A DNA stretch of 64,000 nt from Sphingobacterium athyrii (GTDB lineage: Bacteria; Bacteroidota; Bacteroidia; Sphingobacteriales; Sphingobacteriaceae), in the NCBI RefSeq assembly GCF_003071065.1, contig NZ_QCXX01000001.1, positions 124,001 through 188,000 of the forward strand. Reading direction: 5' to 3'. Below, piece after piece: positions 45,315 to 53,540 of the stretch. The notes beneath the pieces were generated by a model. It ran no database searches, had not been told where the DNA came from, and saw only the letters and a list, made by a program, of their open reading frames with translations. The stretch's first letter is position 1; every line of letters begins with the position of its first letter. Position numbers and translations under genes: made by a program.

Positions 45315-46937
45315 TTATGAAATACGGAGCAGATACCCCGCAAGATCCTCACTCTGTTCCAATTTTAGTTTTTTCCGTAAGCGATGTCTGGCCACCCGAA
45401 GGCTATCTTGGGAGATCCCCAGAAGGATTGCGATATCGGTATTATTGAGATTGATTTTCAGCAATGCGATCAGGCGCATATCGGCGGCGGTCAGATCGGG
45501 AAACAGCTTGATCAATTTTTCAAAGAAACTATGATGCACACGTTCAAATGTACCCATGAATTCTTTCCAATGAATGCCCTGTGTAATGTGCTCATTGATT
45601 TGTTGTACCATGCGCTGCATAGGTTTCTTCTGATCCCTTCGATCATCTTTGACCAGGGCTTTTAGCTCGTCCCGTAGCTCCTCCAGAAATTGATTGCTAC
45701 GGATAAGATTAAGCGTATGTGAGGTCAGTTCTTTTTCCTTCAGGGTCAGCTCCTGTTTGAGTTGTTTATCTTCCAATAGTTGGTTTTTGAGTGCTATTTC
45801 AGCCAATTCGCGCTCGGCTTCCTGCTTCCGTGATTCGGCAATCTGGGTTTTGATCTTAATTTTTTGCCGGCTATAGAGTACGTAGGAAAGTATACTTAAT
45901 AAAATCAATACGAGTATCGTACCCAATAATAAGATGGAATTCATCCGTTTGTTGGTCTGCAATTTCTCTATTTCCTCCGCCTTTTGGTTCATATCATACA
46001 GTGCCTGAAAAAAAGCCGTATGGCGGGCCCCATCCACACTGTATAGTTCCAGTACCAGTTTTCGGCTCCGTTCTGCGTAGAAATAAGCACTATCCACCTG
46101 CCCGCTTAAAGCGTATGTTTTACTGAGGTCTTTTGTCGTTGATGCCATCTGATAGACATCGCCAAGGTTTTCAGCTAAGCGAAAAGCAAGTTGAGTCAAT
46201 TGAATACTTTCAGGATATTTATTTGTTTTTCGAAAGATATCCCCCATGTTATTGATGACCACAATCTTTCCATAATTGTCCTGCGTTTGCTCATACAAAT
46301 TTCTCGCCTTTTCGAAATGCGCATAGGCACTGTCATATTTGCCCAGATCCTCGTAGATGCTGCCCAGGTTTTCATGAATCTTGGCTTCACCGTTGCTGTT
46401 CGTCTGTTCACGATAGATCGCCAAAGCCTGCTTTTGATAGACAAAGGCCGAATCGTAATGCCCCTCTTTTTCAAAAAGATGCCCGATATTCCCCAAGACT
46501 GAAGCTTCACCATTTCGGTCATTTTCACCTTTGAATGCATGCAAGGCTTTGTTAAAATATTCTTTTGCAACATGATGCTGTTTATTGAAAATATTGAGTT
46601 CGCCAATATCTGTCCAATTAGATGCCAGCGATTGCTTTGCATTGATCTGCGTGTAGATACGGTCCGCCTGGAAATAATAATCCTGCGCCTGAGCGTAATG
46701 CCCCTGATTGACACACAACCAGCCGATCGCCTGTAAACAATTTCCCTGCAGTAGTAGATCACGGTCATTGACGGCTTTCGCATAACGTTTTTTGACTAAG
46801 GTAATCGCTGAATCCGGATAGTTTTGACTTATTACCCGAATCTCCTTAAATGAATCAACTTGTGCCGTAGTCAACTGTGACAAAAGCAGTTGCCCCAGAA
46901 AGACAACCGAAAATATAATGTTATTAGAAATCCTCAT
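45315..46937 (-). CDS. TPR-repeat transmembrane regulator with LuxR-like HTH
   Basis: A 540-residue protein starting at the ATG at 46937 with a signal peptide (MRISNNIIFSVVFLGQLLL to TTAQ). Six or more TPR repeats follow (GEASVLGNIGHLFEKEGHYD, AKIHENLGSIYEDLGKYD). Then come a transmembrane helix (ILLLGTILVLILLSILSYVLY), a coiled coil and a C-terminal helix-turn-helix (DIAILLGISQDSLRVARHRL). It has no kinase or receiver domain. The layout is a periplasmic sensor joined to a cytoplasmic DNA-binding end. A minus-strand TAAATTTG at 46961-46968 supports the start. It lies upstream of the phytase-locus receptor and probably regulates it. Confidence 0.85.
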   Translation of the reverse strand: MRISNNIIFSVVFLGQLLLSQLTTAQVDSFKEIRVISQNYPDSAITLVKKRYAKAVNDRDLLLQGNCLQAIGWLCVNQGHYAQAQDYYFQADRIYTQINAKQSLASNWTDIGELNIFNKQHHVAKEYFNKALHAFKGENDRNGEASVLGNIGHLFEKEGHYDSAFVYQKQALAIYREQTNSNGEAKIHENLGSIYEDLGKYDSAYAHFEKARNLYEQTQDNYGKIVVINNMGDIFRKTNKYPESIQLTQLAFRLAENLGDVYQMASTTKDLSKTYALSGQVDSAYFYAERSRKLVLELYSVDGARHTAFFQALYDMNQKAEEIEKLQTNKRMNSILLLGTILVLILLSILSYVLYSRQKIKIKTQIAESRKQEAERELAEIALKNQLLEDKQLKQELTLKEKELTSHTLNLIRSNQFLEELRDELKALVKDDRRDQKKPMQRMVQQINEHITQGIHWKEFMGTFERVHHSFFEKLIKLFPDLTAADMRLIALLKINLNNTDIAILLGISQDSLRVARHRLRKKLKLEQSEDLAGYLLRIS

Positions 46938-46960
46938 TTTTGCAGTAAATAATCGCCCTG

Positions 46961-46968
46961 CAAATTTA
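46961..46968 (-). promoter_or_regulatory. -7 element of the TPR-HTH regulator
   Basis: TAAATTTG on the minus strand is an exact TAnnTTTG match. It lies 24 bases before the ATG at 46937 and inside a longer frame that would start at 46979. This supports the shorter protein. No TTTG box was found at the usual distance. Confidence 0.5.
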
Positions 46969-47112
46969 AGCGGAAACATGTTAAGAGAATATTAAATCCG
47001 ATTAAACTTAATATGGCGCAAAGAACAGACTACATCGCAACCTCAGGATAAGACAGAGCACACTTTTCATGTTGGACATACCTTGTCAGCAACGAAGCCC
47101 CTACCACAAACG

Positions 47113-47130
47113 AAAAAGGGGCATCGCCCC
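47113..47130 (-). terminator. Rho-independent terminator of the rocD-arginase operon
   Basis: On the minus strand, GGGGC-GAT-GCCCC is followed by five T. It lies 27 bp past the arginase stop. Confidence 0.75.
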
Positions 47131-47156
47131 CCTTCGCAACAAAGTCGTGCTACGGA

Positions 47157-48122
47157 TCAATACCCGGATTTAAGCTCAATCAAAGGTGTTATCCGTTCTA
47201 AAATATCAAAAGCGACCTCGGCCATCTTATTTCCTTTATTGTCCAGCAAGGGATTTACCTCAACAATCTCCAAACAGGTAACTTTTCCCGAACGGATGAT
47301 TTCTTCCAATATCAGAACGATTTCCTTCGGCATAAAGCCTTTGGGAACGGGAGTCCCTGTACCGTCTGAAATCAGTTCACTATCCATACTATCCACATCG
47401 AAGGAAATATAAATCATATCGCAGTCCCTCAAATTGCTCAATGCCTCAGCGACACAATCATCAATGCCCCGCTGACGAATTTCTTCGACGCGGTAATTTT
47501 TTATACCTAAACGCTCAATCAGCAGATCCTCGGGCTCCTCCGTATCCCGAACGCCAAAATAGATTAAATTCGCGGGCTGTATCTTCTCGGCCGGACCAGC
47601 AATACGTTTCAGCTTATTCCAGAATTCCTGCGTTGATTGATCAATTTCATTGATTTTACAAGACAAATTATCATCATTCAACATGGCCGCCAAAGGCATC
47701 CCATGCATATTGCCGGAAGGCGTTGTATAGGGTGAATGAATATCCGCATGGGCATCAACCCAGATCACCCCCAATTTTTTATCTGGGTAGGCCGATTTGA
47801 TTCCACTGATTGTGCCCATTGCCGAAGAATGGTCACCCGAAAATACCAGCGGGAAATTACCCGCTGAAAGACTATCCTCAACGGTTGAGGCCACTTGTTT
47901 ACATTGCTCGTAAATCTGCTGAATATGTTTACCAAAAGGGTGATTATCATTTTGATAAATGGAACTATTCCGTGTAGGCACATCCACAAAAGGATAATTG
48001 ATAAAGTACTGACTCCCTTTGTTGATTGCCGCAATCTCAATGGCATCAATTCCTAAATCAGAACCTCTGGTACCCGCACCGATATCTGACCTGTTTTTGA
48101 TCAATTCAATCATTTTCTTCAT
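47157..48122 (-). CDS. Arginase family ureohydrolase
   Basis: A 321-residue enzyme with the three manganese-binding motifs of the family: SGDHSSAMG (near residue 95), [11 protein letters not shown] (near 120-130) and SFDVDSMD (near 229-236). Arginase splits L-arginine to L-ornithine and urea. The ATG overlaps the stop of the ornithine aminotransferase gene as ATGA, so the two are translationally coupled and work in sequence. Guanidinobutyrase or formimidoylglutamase activity is possible in this family, but pairing with rocD favours arginase. The operon ends at a terminator downstream. Confidence 0.9.
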   Translation of the reverse strand: MKKMIELIKNRSDIGAGTRGSDLGIDAIEIAAINKGSQYFINYPFVDVPTRNSSIYQNDNHPFGKHIQQIYEQCKQVASTVEDSLSAGNFPLVFSGDHSSAMGTISGIKSAYPDKKLGVIWVDAHADIHSPYTTPSGNMHGMPLAAMLNDDNLSCKINEIDQSTQEFWNKLKRIAGPAEKIQPANLIYFGVRDTEEPEDLLIERLGIKNYRVEEIRQRGIDDCVAEALSNLRDCDMIYISFDVDSMDSELISDGTGTPVPKGFMPKEIVLILEEIIRSGKVTCLEIVEVNPLLDNKGNKMAEVAFDILERITPLIELKSGY

Positions 48123-49384
48123 CTTGTGGTCACATTAGTCAACGATCGCTCGATTATCTCCAGACAGCTGTTGATCTGGCTTTCGGTTATAACCAAAGGT
48201 GGAGCCAAACGAATTTTGTTGCCGTGGGTAGGTTTTGCCAGCAGACCATTCTCCTTAAATTCCAGGCAAATATTCCAGGCCAGGTCACTTTCTTCACTGG
48301 CATTGATCACAATGGCGGTCAAGAGTCCTTTACCCCTAACCTCGGTAATGATATCCAATTTAGCGGCAATCTTGTGTAATCCTTCCAGAAATAGATCGCC
48401 CATCTGACCTGCATTCCTGATCAGATCTTCATCCAGCACGACCTGCAATGCCTCCATAGCCACTGCACAAGCCAAAGGATTACCACCATAGGTAGAGCCA
48501 TGCTCACCGGGTTTGATACATAACATAATCGCATCGTCTGCCAACACCGCAGACACGGGCAATACACCTCCGGATAGGGCCTTACCCAAGATCAATACAT
48601 CCGGCTTACTTGCGCTGTCTACATCGTCAATGGCATAAGATGCCAACATGCTTCCGGTTCGTGCGATACCTGTCTGAATTTCGTCCGCAATAAAAAGCAC
48701 ATTATAGTTCGTACACAACTGGCGCACACGTTTTAGATAATCCGCATCCGGAACCACAATACCTGCTTCGCCCTGAATGGGCTCCACAATAAATCCGGCA
48801 ATATTTTTATCCTGTTTGAACAATATTTCCAATGCTTCGATATCATTGTAAGGTACCAATGCAATCCCTTCCACAAAAGGGCCAAAATCACTGGTCGCGG
48901 TCGTATCGTTTGAAGCAGATATCACCGAAATGGTACGTCCATGAAAATTATCTTTGGCAAAAACTATTTTAGCTTGGTTCTGTGCAACACCCTTCACTTG
49001 ATACGCCCACTTACGACAGAGCTTCATCGCCGTTTCAACAGCCTCTACACCAGAATTCATGACCAAAGCTTTATCGAATCCGAACAACTTGCAGATCATT
49101 TCTTCAAAATCGCCTAATTTATTGTTGTAGAAAGCACGTGAGGTCAAGGTTAACTTTTGGGCTTGATCCGTCAATGCAGCAATAATCCGTGGATGGCAAT
49201 GTCCTTGATTGACCGCTGAATAGGCGGATAGAAAATCAAAATAAGATTTACCGTCAACATCCCAAACCATAACACCAGCTGCTCGTTCCAGTACGACCGG
49301 TAAAGGATGATAGTTATGTGCTCCATATTTTTCTTCCTTGGCCACGAATGCCGCGCTATTTCCTTGTTTAGATACCATACTCAT
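48119..49384 (-). CDS. rocD: Ornithine--oxo-acid aminotransferase
   Basis: A 421-residue class-III PLP aminotransferase. The lysine that binds PLP is in [16 protein letters not shown]. The motif [15 protein letters not shown] holds the aspartate that contacts the cofactor, and [17 protein letters not shown] is typical of ornithine aminotransferase. It converts ornithine and 2-oxoglutarate to glutamate semialdehyde and glutamate. The ATG at 49384 lies just after a promoter at 49412-49444; an ATG at 49378 is also possible, and a longer frame to 49441 would cross the promoter. Arginase is coupled downstream and a divergent Lrp-type regulator lies upstream. Confidence 0.93.
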   Translation of the reverse strand: MSMVSKQGNSAAFVAKEEKYGAHNYHPLPVVLERAAGVMVWDVDGKSYFDFLSAYSAVNQGHCHPRIIAALTDQAQKLTLTSRAFYNNKLGDFEEMICKLFGFDKALVMNSGVEAVETAMKLCRKWAYQVKGVAQNQAKIVFAKDNFHGRTISVISASNDTTATSDFGPFVEGIALVPYNDIEALEILFKQDKNIAGFIVEPIQGEAGIVVPDADYLKRVRQLCTNYNVLFIADEIQTGIARTGSMLASYAIDDVDSASKPDVLILGKALSGGVLPVSAVLADDAIMLCIKPGEHGSTYGGNPLACAVAMEALQVVLDEDLIRNAGQMGDLFLEGLHKIAAKLDIITEVRGKGLLTAIVINASEESDLAWNICLEFKENGLLAKPTHGNKIRLAPPLVITESQINSCLEIIERSLTNVTTR

Positions 49385-49411
49385 AATTTGGATTTTATTT
49401 TCAAATAATAA

Positions 49412-49444
49412 CAAATATACAATTTTTACTATTTTTAACACAAA
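49412..49444 (-). promoter_or_regulatory. Promoter of rocD
   Basis: On the minus strand, TTTG (49441-49444) is followed after 21 bases by TATATTTG (49412-49419), an exact TAnnTTTG element. The transcript would begin near 49405, about 20 bases before the start. The -33 box overlaps a TTTAACAC repeat. Confidence 0.65.
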
Positions 49445-49476
49445 ACAATGTAATTTAACACTAAATTAGCGTTAAA
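49434..49476. promoter_or_regulatory. Phased repeats, candidate Lrp/AsnC operator
   Basis: TTTAACAC occurs at 49434-49441 and 49454-49461, exactly 20 bp apart. The second copy opens a near-palindrome (49454-49476, 11-bp arms with one mismatch). Two-turn phasing between a divergent regulator and its target suits Lrp-type proteins, which bind repeated sites. Confidence 0.5.
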
Positions 49477-49508
49477 ATATTAAAATTAACTTTTAAACCT
49501 ACATAACA

Positions 49509-49961
49509 ATGAACGGCATAGATGAATTTGACCTTCAGATTTTAAAATACCTGGATGCAGATGGCCGAATGGCCTATTCCGCAATTGCTACTGCATTGGG
49601 TGTATCCAATACCATGATCCATCAACGGATTAATCGCTTAATGGAACAAGGTATATTGACCGGCATAAAACCTGTATTGGATGAAAAAAGATTAGGTTAT
49701 GACTGGGGGGCTTTTACGGGCTTGAGCCTAGAAAAAGATCATGATTCAAGCCGTATTATTGCGGAATTGAAAAAAATCCCCGAAGTAACGGAATGTTATT
49801 ACATCACGGGAAATTATACCTTATACGTTAAAATTATAGCCAAAAACCATGAACATATGCGCCAATTGCTATATGAAAAAATTGACAACATTCCCGGCAT
49901 AGCAAAAACAGATTCGCTCATCGAATTGGGTTGCGCTTTTAAACGTAATATTATTCTTTAA
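49509..49961 (+). CDS. Lrp/AsnC-family transcriptional regulator
   Basis: A 150-residue regulator. The N-terminal helix-turn-helix runs from IDEFDLQILKYLDADGRMAY through ALGVSNTMIHQRINRLMEQG. The C-terminal ligand-binding (RAM) domain includes VTECYYITGNYTLYVKI. Such proteins form octamers or dimers and respond to amino acids. It is divergent from rocD-arginase, with repeats between, so it probably controls arginine or ornithine breakdown. Confidence 0.92.
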   Translation: MNGIDEFDLQILKYLDADGRMAYSAIATALGVSNTMIHQRINRLMEQGILTGIKPVLDEKRLGYDWGAFTGLSLEKDHDSSRIIAELKKIPEVTECYYITGNYTLYVKIIAKNHEHMRQLLYEKIDNIPGIAKTDSLIELGCAFKRNIIL

Positions 49962-50027
49962 AAATTAAACAGATTACGCAACTGGTCTTGAATCTACGGC
50001 AACAGCAATGGGTTCAGGACCTTACTG

Positions 50028-50213
50028 TTACTTGCCGATATTTGCCAGCTCTTCTTCTGTCCAATAAATCAATTCCCGCAATACATACACGTTTTCATAA
50101 CTTCCCAGTCCATCTATATAATCCCACAAATTGCCCTCAACTTTAACCGGTCTACCATGATGCAGTATATCGTATCCTTCATCCAACCAATTTTGTATCT
50201 GCTCTTTATCCAT
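50028..50213 (-). CDS. Unknown small acidic protein
   Basis: A 61-residue protein starting MDKEQIQNWLDEGYDILHHG. It is acidic and helical at both ends, without cysteine or a membrane segment. Its composition is protein-like, and it lies alone between convergent and divergent neighbours. No family was recognised and the ribosome-binding site is weak. Confidence 0.5.
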   Translation of the reverse strand: MDKEQIQNWLDEGYDILHHGRPVKVEGNLWDYIDGLGSYENVYVLRELIYWTEEELANIGK

Positions 50214-50397
50214 CTTTATATAATCTTATTGTTCACAATTAAACTAAACGGTCACCTCAAATATAAGGCATTTTTATGAGGGAAATAAAGCTGCTCCACA
50301 AGAAAATTCAAATTCGGCGATTATTAAAACATCGACTCCTTTGCTAAGTTTTTTCGGTCTAAAATGACTGATTTAAGATTAAATAAGGTATATTCGT

Positions 50398-50661
50398 ATG
50401 AAACCAAATTGCATAATTATGGCAGATTTTTTCTATGTTGGCTATGAAGGTGAAGACGAATTGCTCGAACTCGTAGCGGTATCAACCATCCAATCTCTCC
50501 TCTATTTTCAAGACGCCGATCAAGAAGATTTTACAACAATAAAAACATCCATTGATCAAAACTTTATTGTTGAGGAAGATCTGATCACTGTGGCCGACAC
50601 CCTGCGACTGGATCAATCCATCGTACGCTTCACTCCCGGAAAACCAAACTATAAAGATTAA
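50398..50661 (+). CDS. Unknown small acidic protein
   Basis: An 87-residue protein, strongly acidic (YVGYEGEDELLELVAVS), with no signal peptide or known motif. An AGG about ten bases upstream supports the ATG at 50398; an internal ATG at 50419 is an alternative. It stands alone upstream of the oxidoreductase gene by 100 bp. Confidence 0.5.
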   Translation: MKPNCIIMADFFYVGYEGEDELLELVAVSTIQSLLYFQDADQEDFTTIKTSIDQNFIVEEDLITVADTLRLDQSIVRFTPGKPNYKD

Positions 50662-50761
50662 GCTTCCGGTATAAATCCCGGACTTAGTAACAGTAACAAT
50701 ATCACGATGATGCACAGGTGATCCTGTTCATCATTTGGTATGGAACAAAAAAACGAACACT

Positions 50762-51421
50762 ATGAGAGCAGTCTTAATTGGCGGATCTGGCGCAACCGGA
50801 AAAATACTTGTGCAAGATTTATTGAAGTCAGCGGAATTCACCGAAATTATCGTCCTCCTACGTCGCAAGACATTTGACGAACAGCCCAAATTACAGCAGA
50901 TTATTGTGGATTTCAACAAGCTACAGGAATTTGAACAGCATATTCGGGGTGATGTCGCGATCTCCTGCCTTGGCACCACAGCCAAAGATGCGGGCAGCAA
51001 AGACGCCCAGTGGCGCGTGGATCATGACCTCAACCTGCAATTTGCGGCGCTGGCCAAGAAAAATGAAATCCCTTGTTTTGTATTGCTGTCGGCAGTCAAT
51101 GCTGACGCTGGATCTAAAATTTTCTATAATCGAATGAAAGGGAGCTTAGAACAACATGTTAAGGCACTTGATTTTGGCAAGCTTATTATTGTGCAACCCG
51201 GCGGTTTAATCCGTCCAAACACAGATCGCGTAGGTGAAAAGATTGGCATAAGCGCATTAAAGGCCTTTAATCGCATTGGCCTTTTCAAGAACTACGAAGC
51301 GCTTCCTGTTGCCCGCGTAGCCTCGGCGATGCTGCAGGCTATTCGCAACTGTAGAGAATCCGTCAACATCATCTCCGTAAAAGACATCAAACAATTAGCA
51401 GAAACAGCAAATCAGCAGTAA
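50762..51421 (+). CDS. NAD(P)-binding short-chain/epimerase-like oxidoreductase
   Basis: A 219-residue Rossmann-fold protein. The nucleotide-binding loop GGSGATGK is at residues 7-14. LLRRK follows strand 2, AISCLGTTAKDAGSKDAQ lies on the cofactor face, and CFVLLSAVNADAGSKIFYNR contains a Ser/Tyr-like active-site region. It resembles the HTATIP2/YwnB-like branch of NAD(P)H-binding proteins, whose substrates are mostly unknown. I start at the ATG at 50762, since it directly opens the first beta strand. Confidence 0.83.
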   Translation: MRAVLIGGSGATGKILVQDLLKSAEFTEIIVLLRRKTFDEQPKLQQIIVDFNKLQEFEQHIRGDVAISCLGTTAKDAGSKDAQWRVDHDLNLQFAALAKKNEIPCFVLLSAVNADAGSKIFYNRMKGSLEQHVKALDFGKLIIVQPGGLIRPNTDRVGEKIGISALKAFNRIGLFKNYEALPVARVASAMLQAIRNCRESVNIISVKDIKQLAETANQQ

Positions 51422-51527
51422 CTGCCACATCTCAGGGACTGCATAAAGAGCATTCATAATAATGAATTAACAATTAGCTAATGCTGACTTGTTAATTTGC
51501 GGTCATTTATTATTATTTATCACGCTA

Positions 51528-52940
51528 ATGAAAAAACATTTTTTATTCCTCCTTCTCTTTGCTTATATCCAGGTATTTCCGGCTTTCAGCCAAGAAGCGA
51601 AATATATCTTTTACCTGATTGGTGATGGAATGGGCCTCAATCAAGTCAACCTGACTGAAATACACCGCGCCGAAACCCAGCAACAAAATAGTACCGTACC
51701 GCTCGTGTTTACTCAATTCCCCCATGTTGGCTTTGCTTCAACACATTCACAATCCAACGGCGTTACCGATTCTGGAGCCGGTGGTACTGCACTTGCTGTA
51801 GGTAAAAAGACAAAGAATGGTGTTATCGGGATGGATAGCACAGGAACAGTACCTTATAAAAGTATCGCTTATGCAGCCAAAGAAAAGGGAAAAAAAGTCG
51901 GCATCATCACTAGTGTAAGCATTGACCATGCCACGCCAGCATCGTTTTATGCCCATCAGCCTGACCGTGATATGTACTACGAAATCGGAAAAGAAATTAT
52001 CAGCTCCAATTTTGACTTCTTCGGCGGATCCAATTTCCTAAAACCTGAAACAAGCTTTGACAAAAAGACAGCACCCTCCCTTTTTCCATTATTCGAAAAG
52101 GCAGGATACCAGGTTTTGAAGGGAAAAGATGCCTATACGCAATACCCGCGCAAATCTGATAAAATTATCCTCATGAACACCGAGGGAACGGCAACTGATG
52201 CGTTAAAATATGCCATAGATCAAAAGCCCGCTGACCTAAAGCTTGCCGATATTACTGCCGCAGCTATCCAATCGCTGGAACTGAATAACAAAAATGGGTT
52301 CTTTTTAATGGTCGAAGGCGGAAAAATAGACTGGGCCTGCCATGCAAATGATGCTGCTACTACCATCCGGGAGGTGCTGGACTTTAACTCCGCTGCAGAG
52401 CTGGTCTTTGAATTCTATAAGCAGCATCCCAATGAAACGCTTATTGTCGTGACAGCAGACCACGAAACAGGCGGATTGGGTATCGGCAACGGCAGCTCGA
52501 CATTAAAAACTAAATTGCTGGCCAATCAAAAATTATCGCATGCCGAACTGTCTAATGAAATCGGTAGTCTGCGCAAAAGTAAAGCAAATGCTTCCTGGGA
52601 TGATCTAAAAAACTTACTTTCGGCACAAACAGGGCTGTATAATCAGGTAAAAGTAAATACAGATGACGACAAAATGCTGAAAGAGGCCTTTCAGCGAAGC
52701 TTCGTTGACCATCAAAATGAGACAGCAAAAAGTCTATATGCAAGTGATGACAAAATCGCCGCTTTAAGCATCGCCATACTGAACCGCATGGGCTCAATAG
52801 TCTGGGCTTCCAACAACCATTCGGCAGCCTATGCACCCGTTTATGCCATTGGTGTGGGTGCTGAACTGTTCAATCAGAAAATGGATAATACCGATATACC
52901 GAAGAAAATAGCAATAGCTGCCAAGCTGAGTCTGGATTAA
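51528..52940 (+). CDS. Alkaline phosphatase (PhoA family)
   Basis: A 470-residue exported enzyme. The ATG at 51528 opens a signal peptide (MKKHFLFLLLFAYIQVFPAF to SQ). The metal-binding IGDGMG (D33) and the catalytic serine in VTDSGAGGTALA (S82) are present. Later metal ligands lie in MVEGGKIDWACHAND and VVTADHETGGLG. It frees phosphate from phosphomonoesters in the periplasm. An upstream in-frame codon at 51489 is rejected, as it would block the signal peptide. The gene shares a bidirectional terminator with the tRNA array. Confidence 0.93.
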   Translation: MKKHFLFLLLFAYIQVFPAFSQEAKYIFYLIGDGMGLNQVNLTEIHRAETQQQNSTVPLVFTQFPHVGFASTHSQSNGVTDSGAGGTALAVGKKTKNGVIGMDSTGTVPYKSIAYAAKEKGKKVGIITSVSIDHATPASFYAHQPDRDMYYEIGKEIISSNFDFFGGSNFLKPETSFDKKTAPSLFPLFEKAGYQVLKGKDAYTQYPRKSDKIILMNTEGTATDALKYAIDQKPADLKLADITAAAIQSLELNNKNGFFLMVEGGKIDWACHANDAATTIREVLDFNSAAELVFEFYKQHPNETLIVVTADHETGGLGIGNGSSTLKTKLLANQKLSHAELSNEIGSLRKSKANASWDDLKNLLSAQTGLYNQVKVNTDDDKMLKEAFQRSFVDHQNETAKSLYASDDKIAALSIAILNRMGSIVWASNNHSAAYAPVYAIGVGAELFNQKMDNTDIPKKIAIAAKLSLD

Positions 52941-52944
52941 AAAC

Positions 52945-52979
52945 AAAAAATCCGCAGGAATTATTCCTGAGGATTTTTT
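52945..52979. terminator. Bidirectional terminator
   Basis: AAAAAATCC and GGATTTTTT flank an inner CAGGAA/TTCCTG stem with a three-base loop and one unpaired base on each side. It can end both the alkaline phosphatase transcript (plus) and the tRNA-Thr array (minus). Confidence 0.85.
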
Positions 52980-52980
52980 G

Positions 52981-53053
<73 letters not shown>

Positions 53054-53087
53054 CTTTTAAATGAATTTTAATGAGTGTTGCTCAAAG

Positions 53088-53160
<73 letters not shown>

Positions 53161-53193
53161 TTTTTAAAGAAGTTTAATGAGTAGTACTCGAAG

Positions 53194-53266
<73 letters not shown>

Positions 53267-53285
53267 GTTCACTTCTTTTCAATCT

Positions 53286-53307
53286 TTAAAACGGCCGTCC
53301 GTTTTAA
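53286..53307 (-). other. Hairpin in the leader of the tRNA-Thr array
   Basis: TTAAAACGG (53286-53294) and CCGTTTTAA (53299-53307) pair perfectly around a four-base loop. On the minus strand it precedes the first tRNA by 19 bases. It may guide tRNA 5' processing or act as an upstream terminator. Confidence 0.4.
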
Positions 53308-53540
53308 GATGCTGCAAATATCGAAAGCCTAAATCAAAAATGCAAGTCTACCGCTATAATTTTTGTCCTTGGCATTGACAAATAATTCAAAATCAACAGC
53401 ATTATTTTTACAATATGAAGATTTGTCATGATTCAATAAATATTAATGCCATTTTTTCCGAAATAACCCATAAAACCCGAATGGCATTTCAATTGTTATA
53501 GATGAAGCACAGCAACAAAACTTTAATTAAGCGATACAGC

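Noticed and set aside
46196..46783. 195-codon minus-strand ORF
   Set aside because: It is an alternative frame inside the TPR regulator with an arginine-rich, unprotein-like composition.
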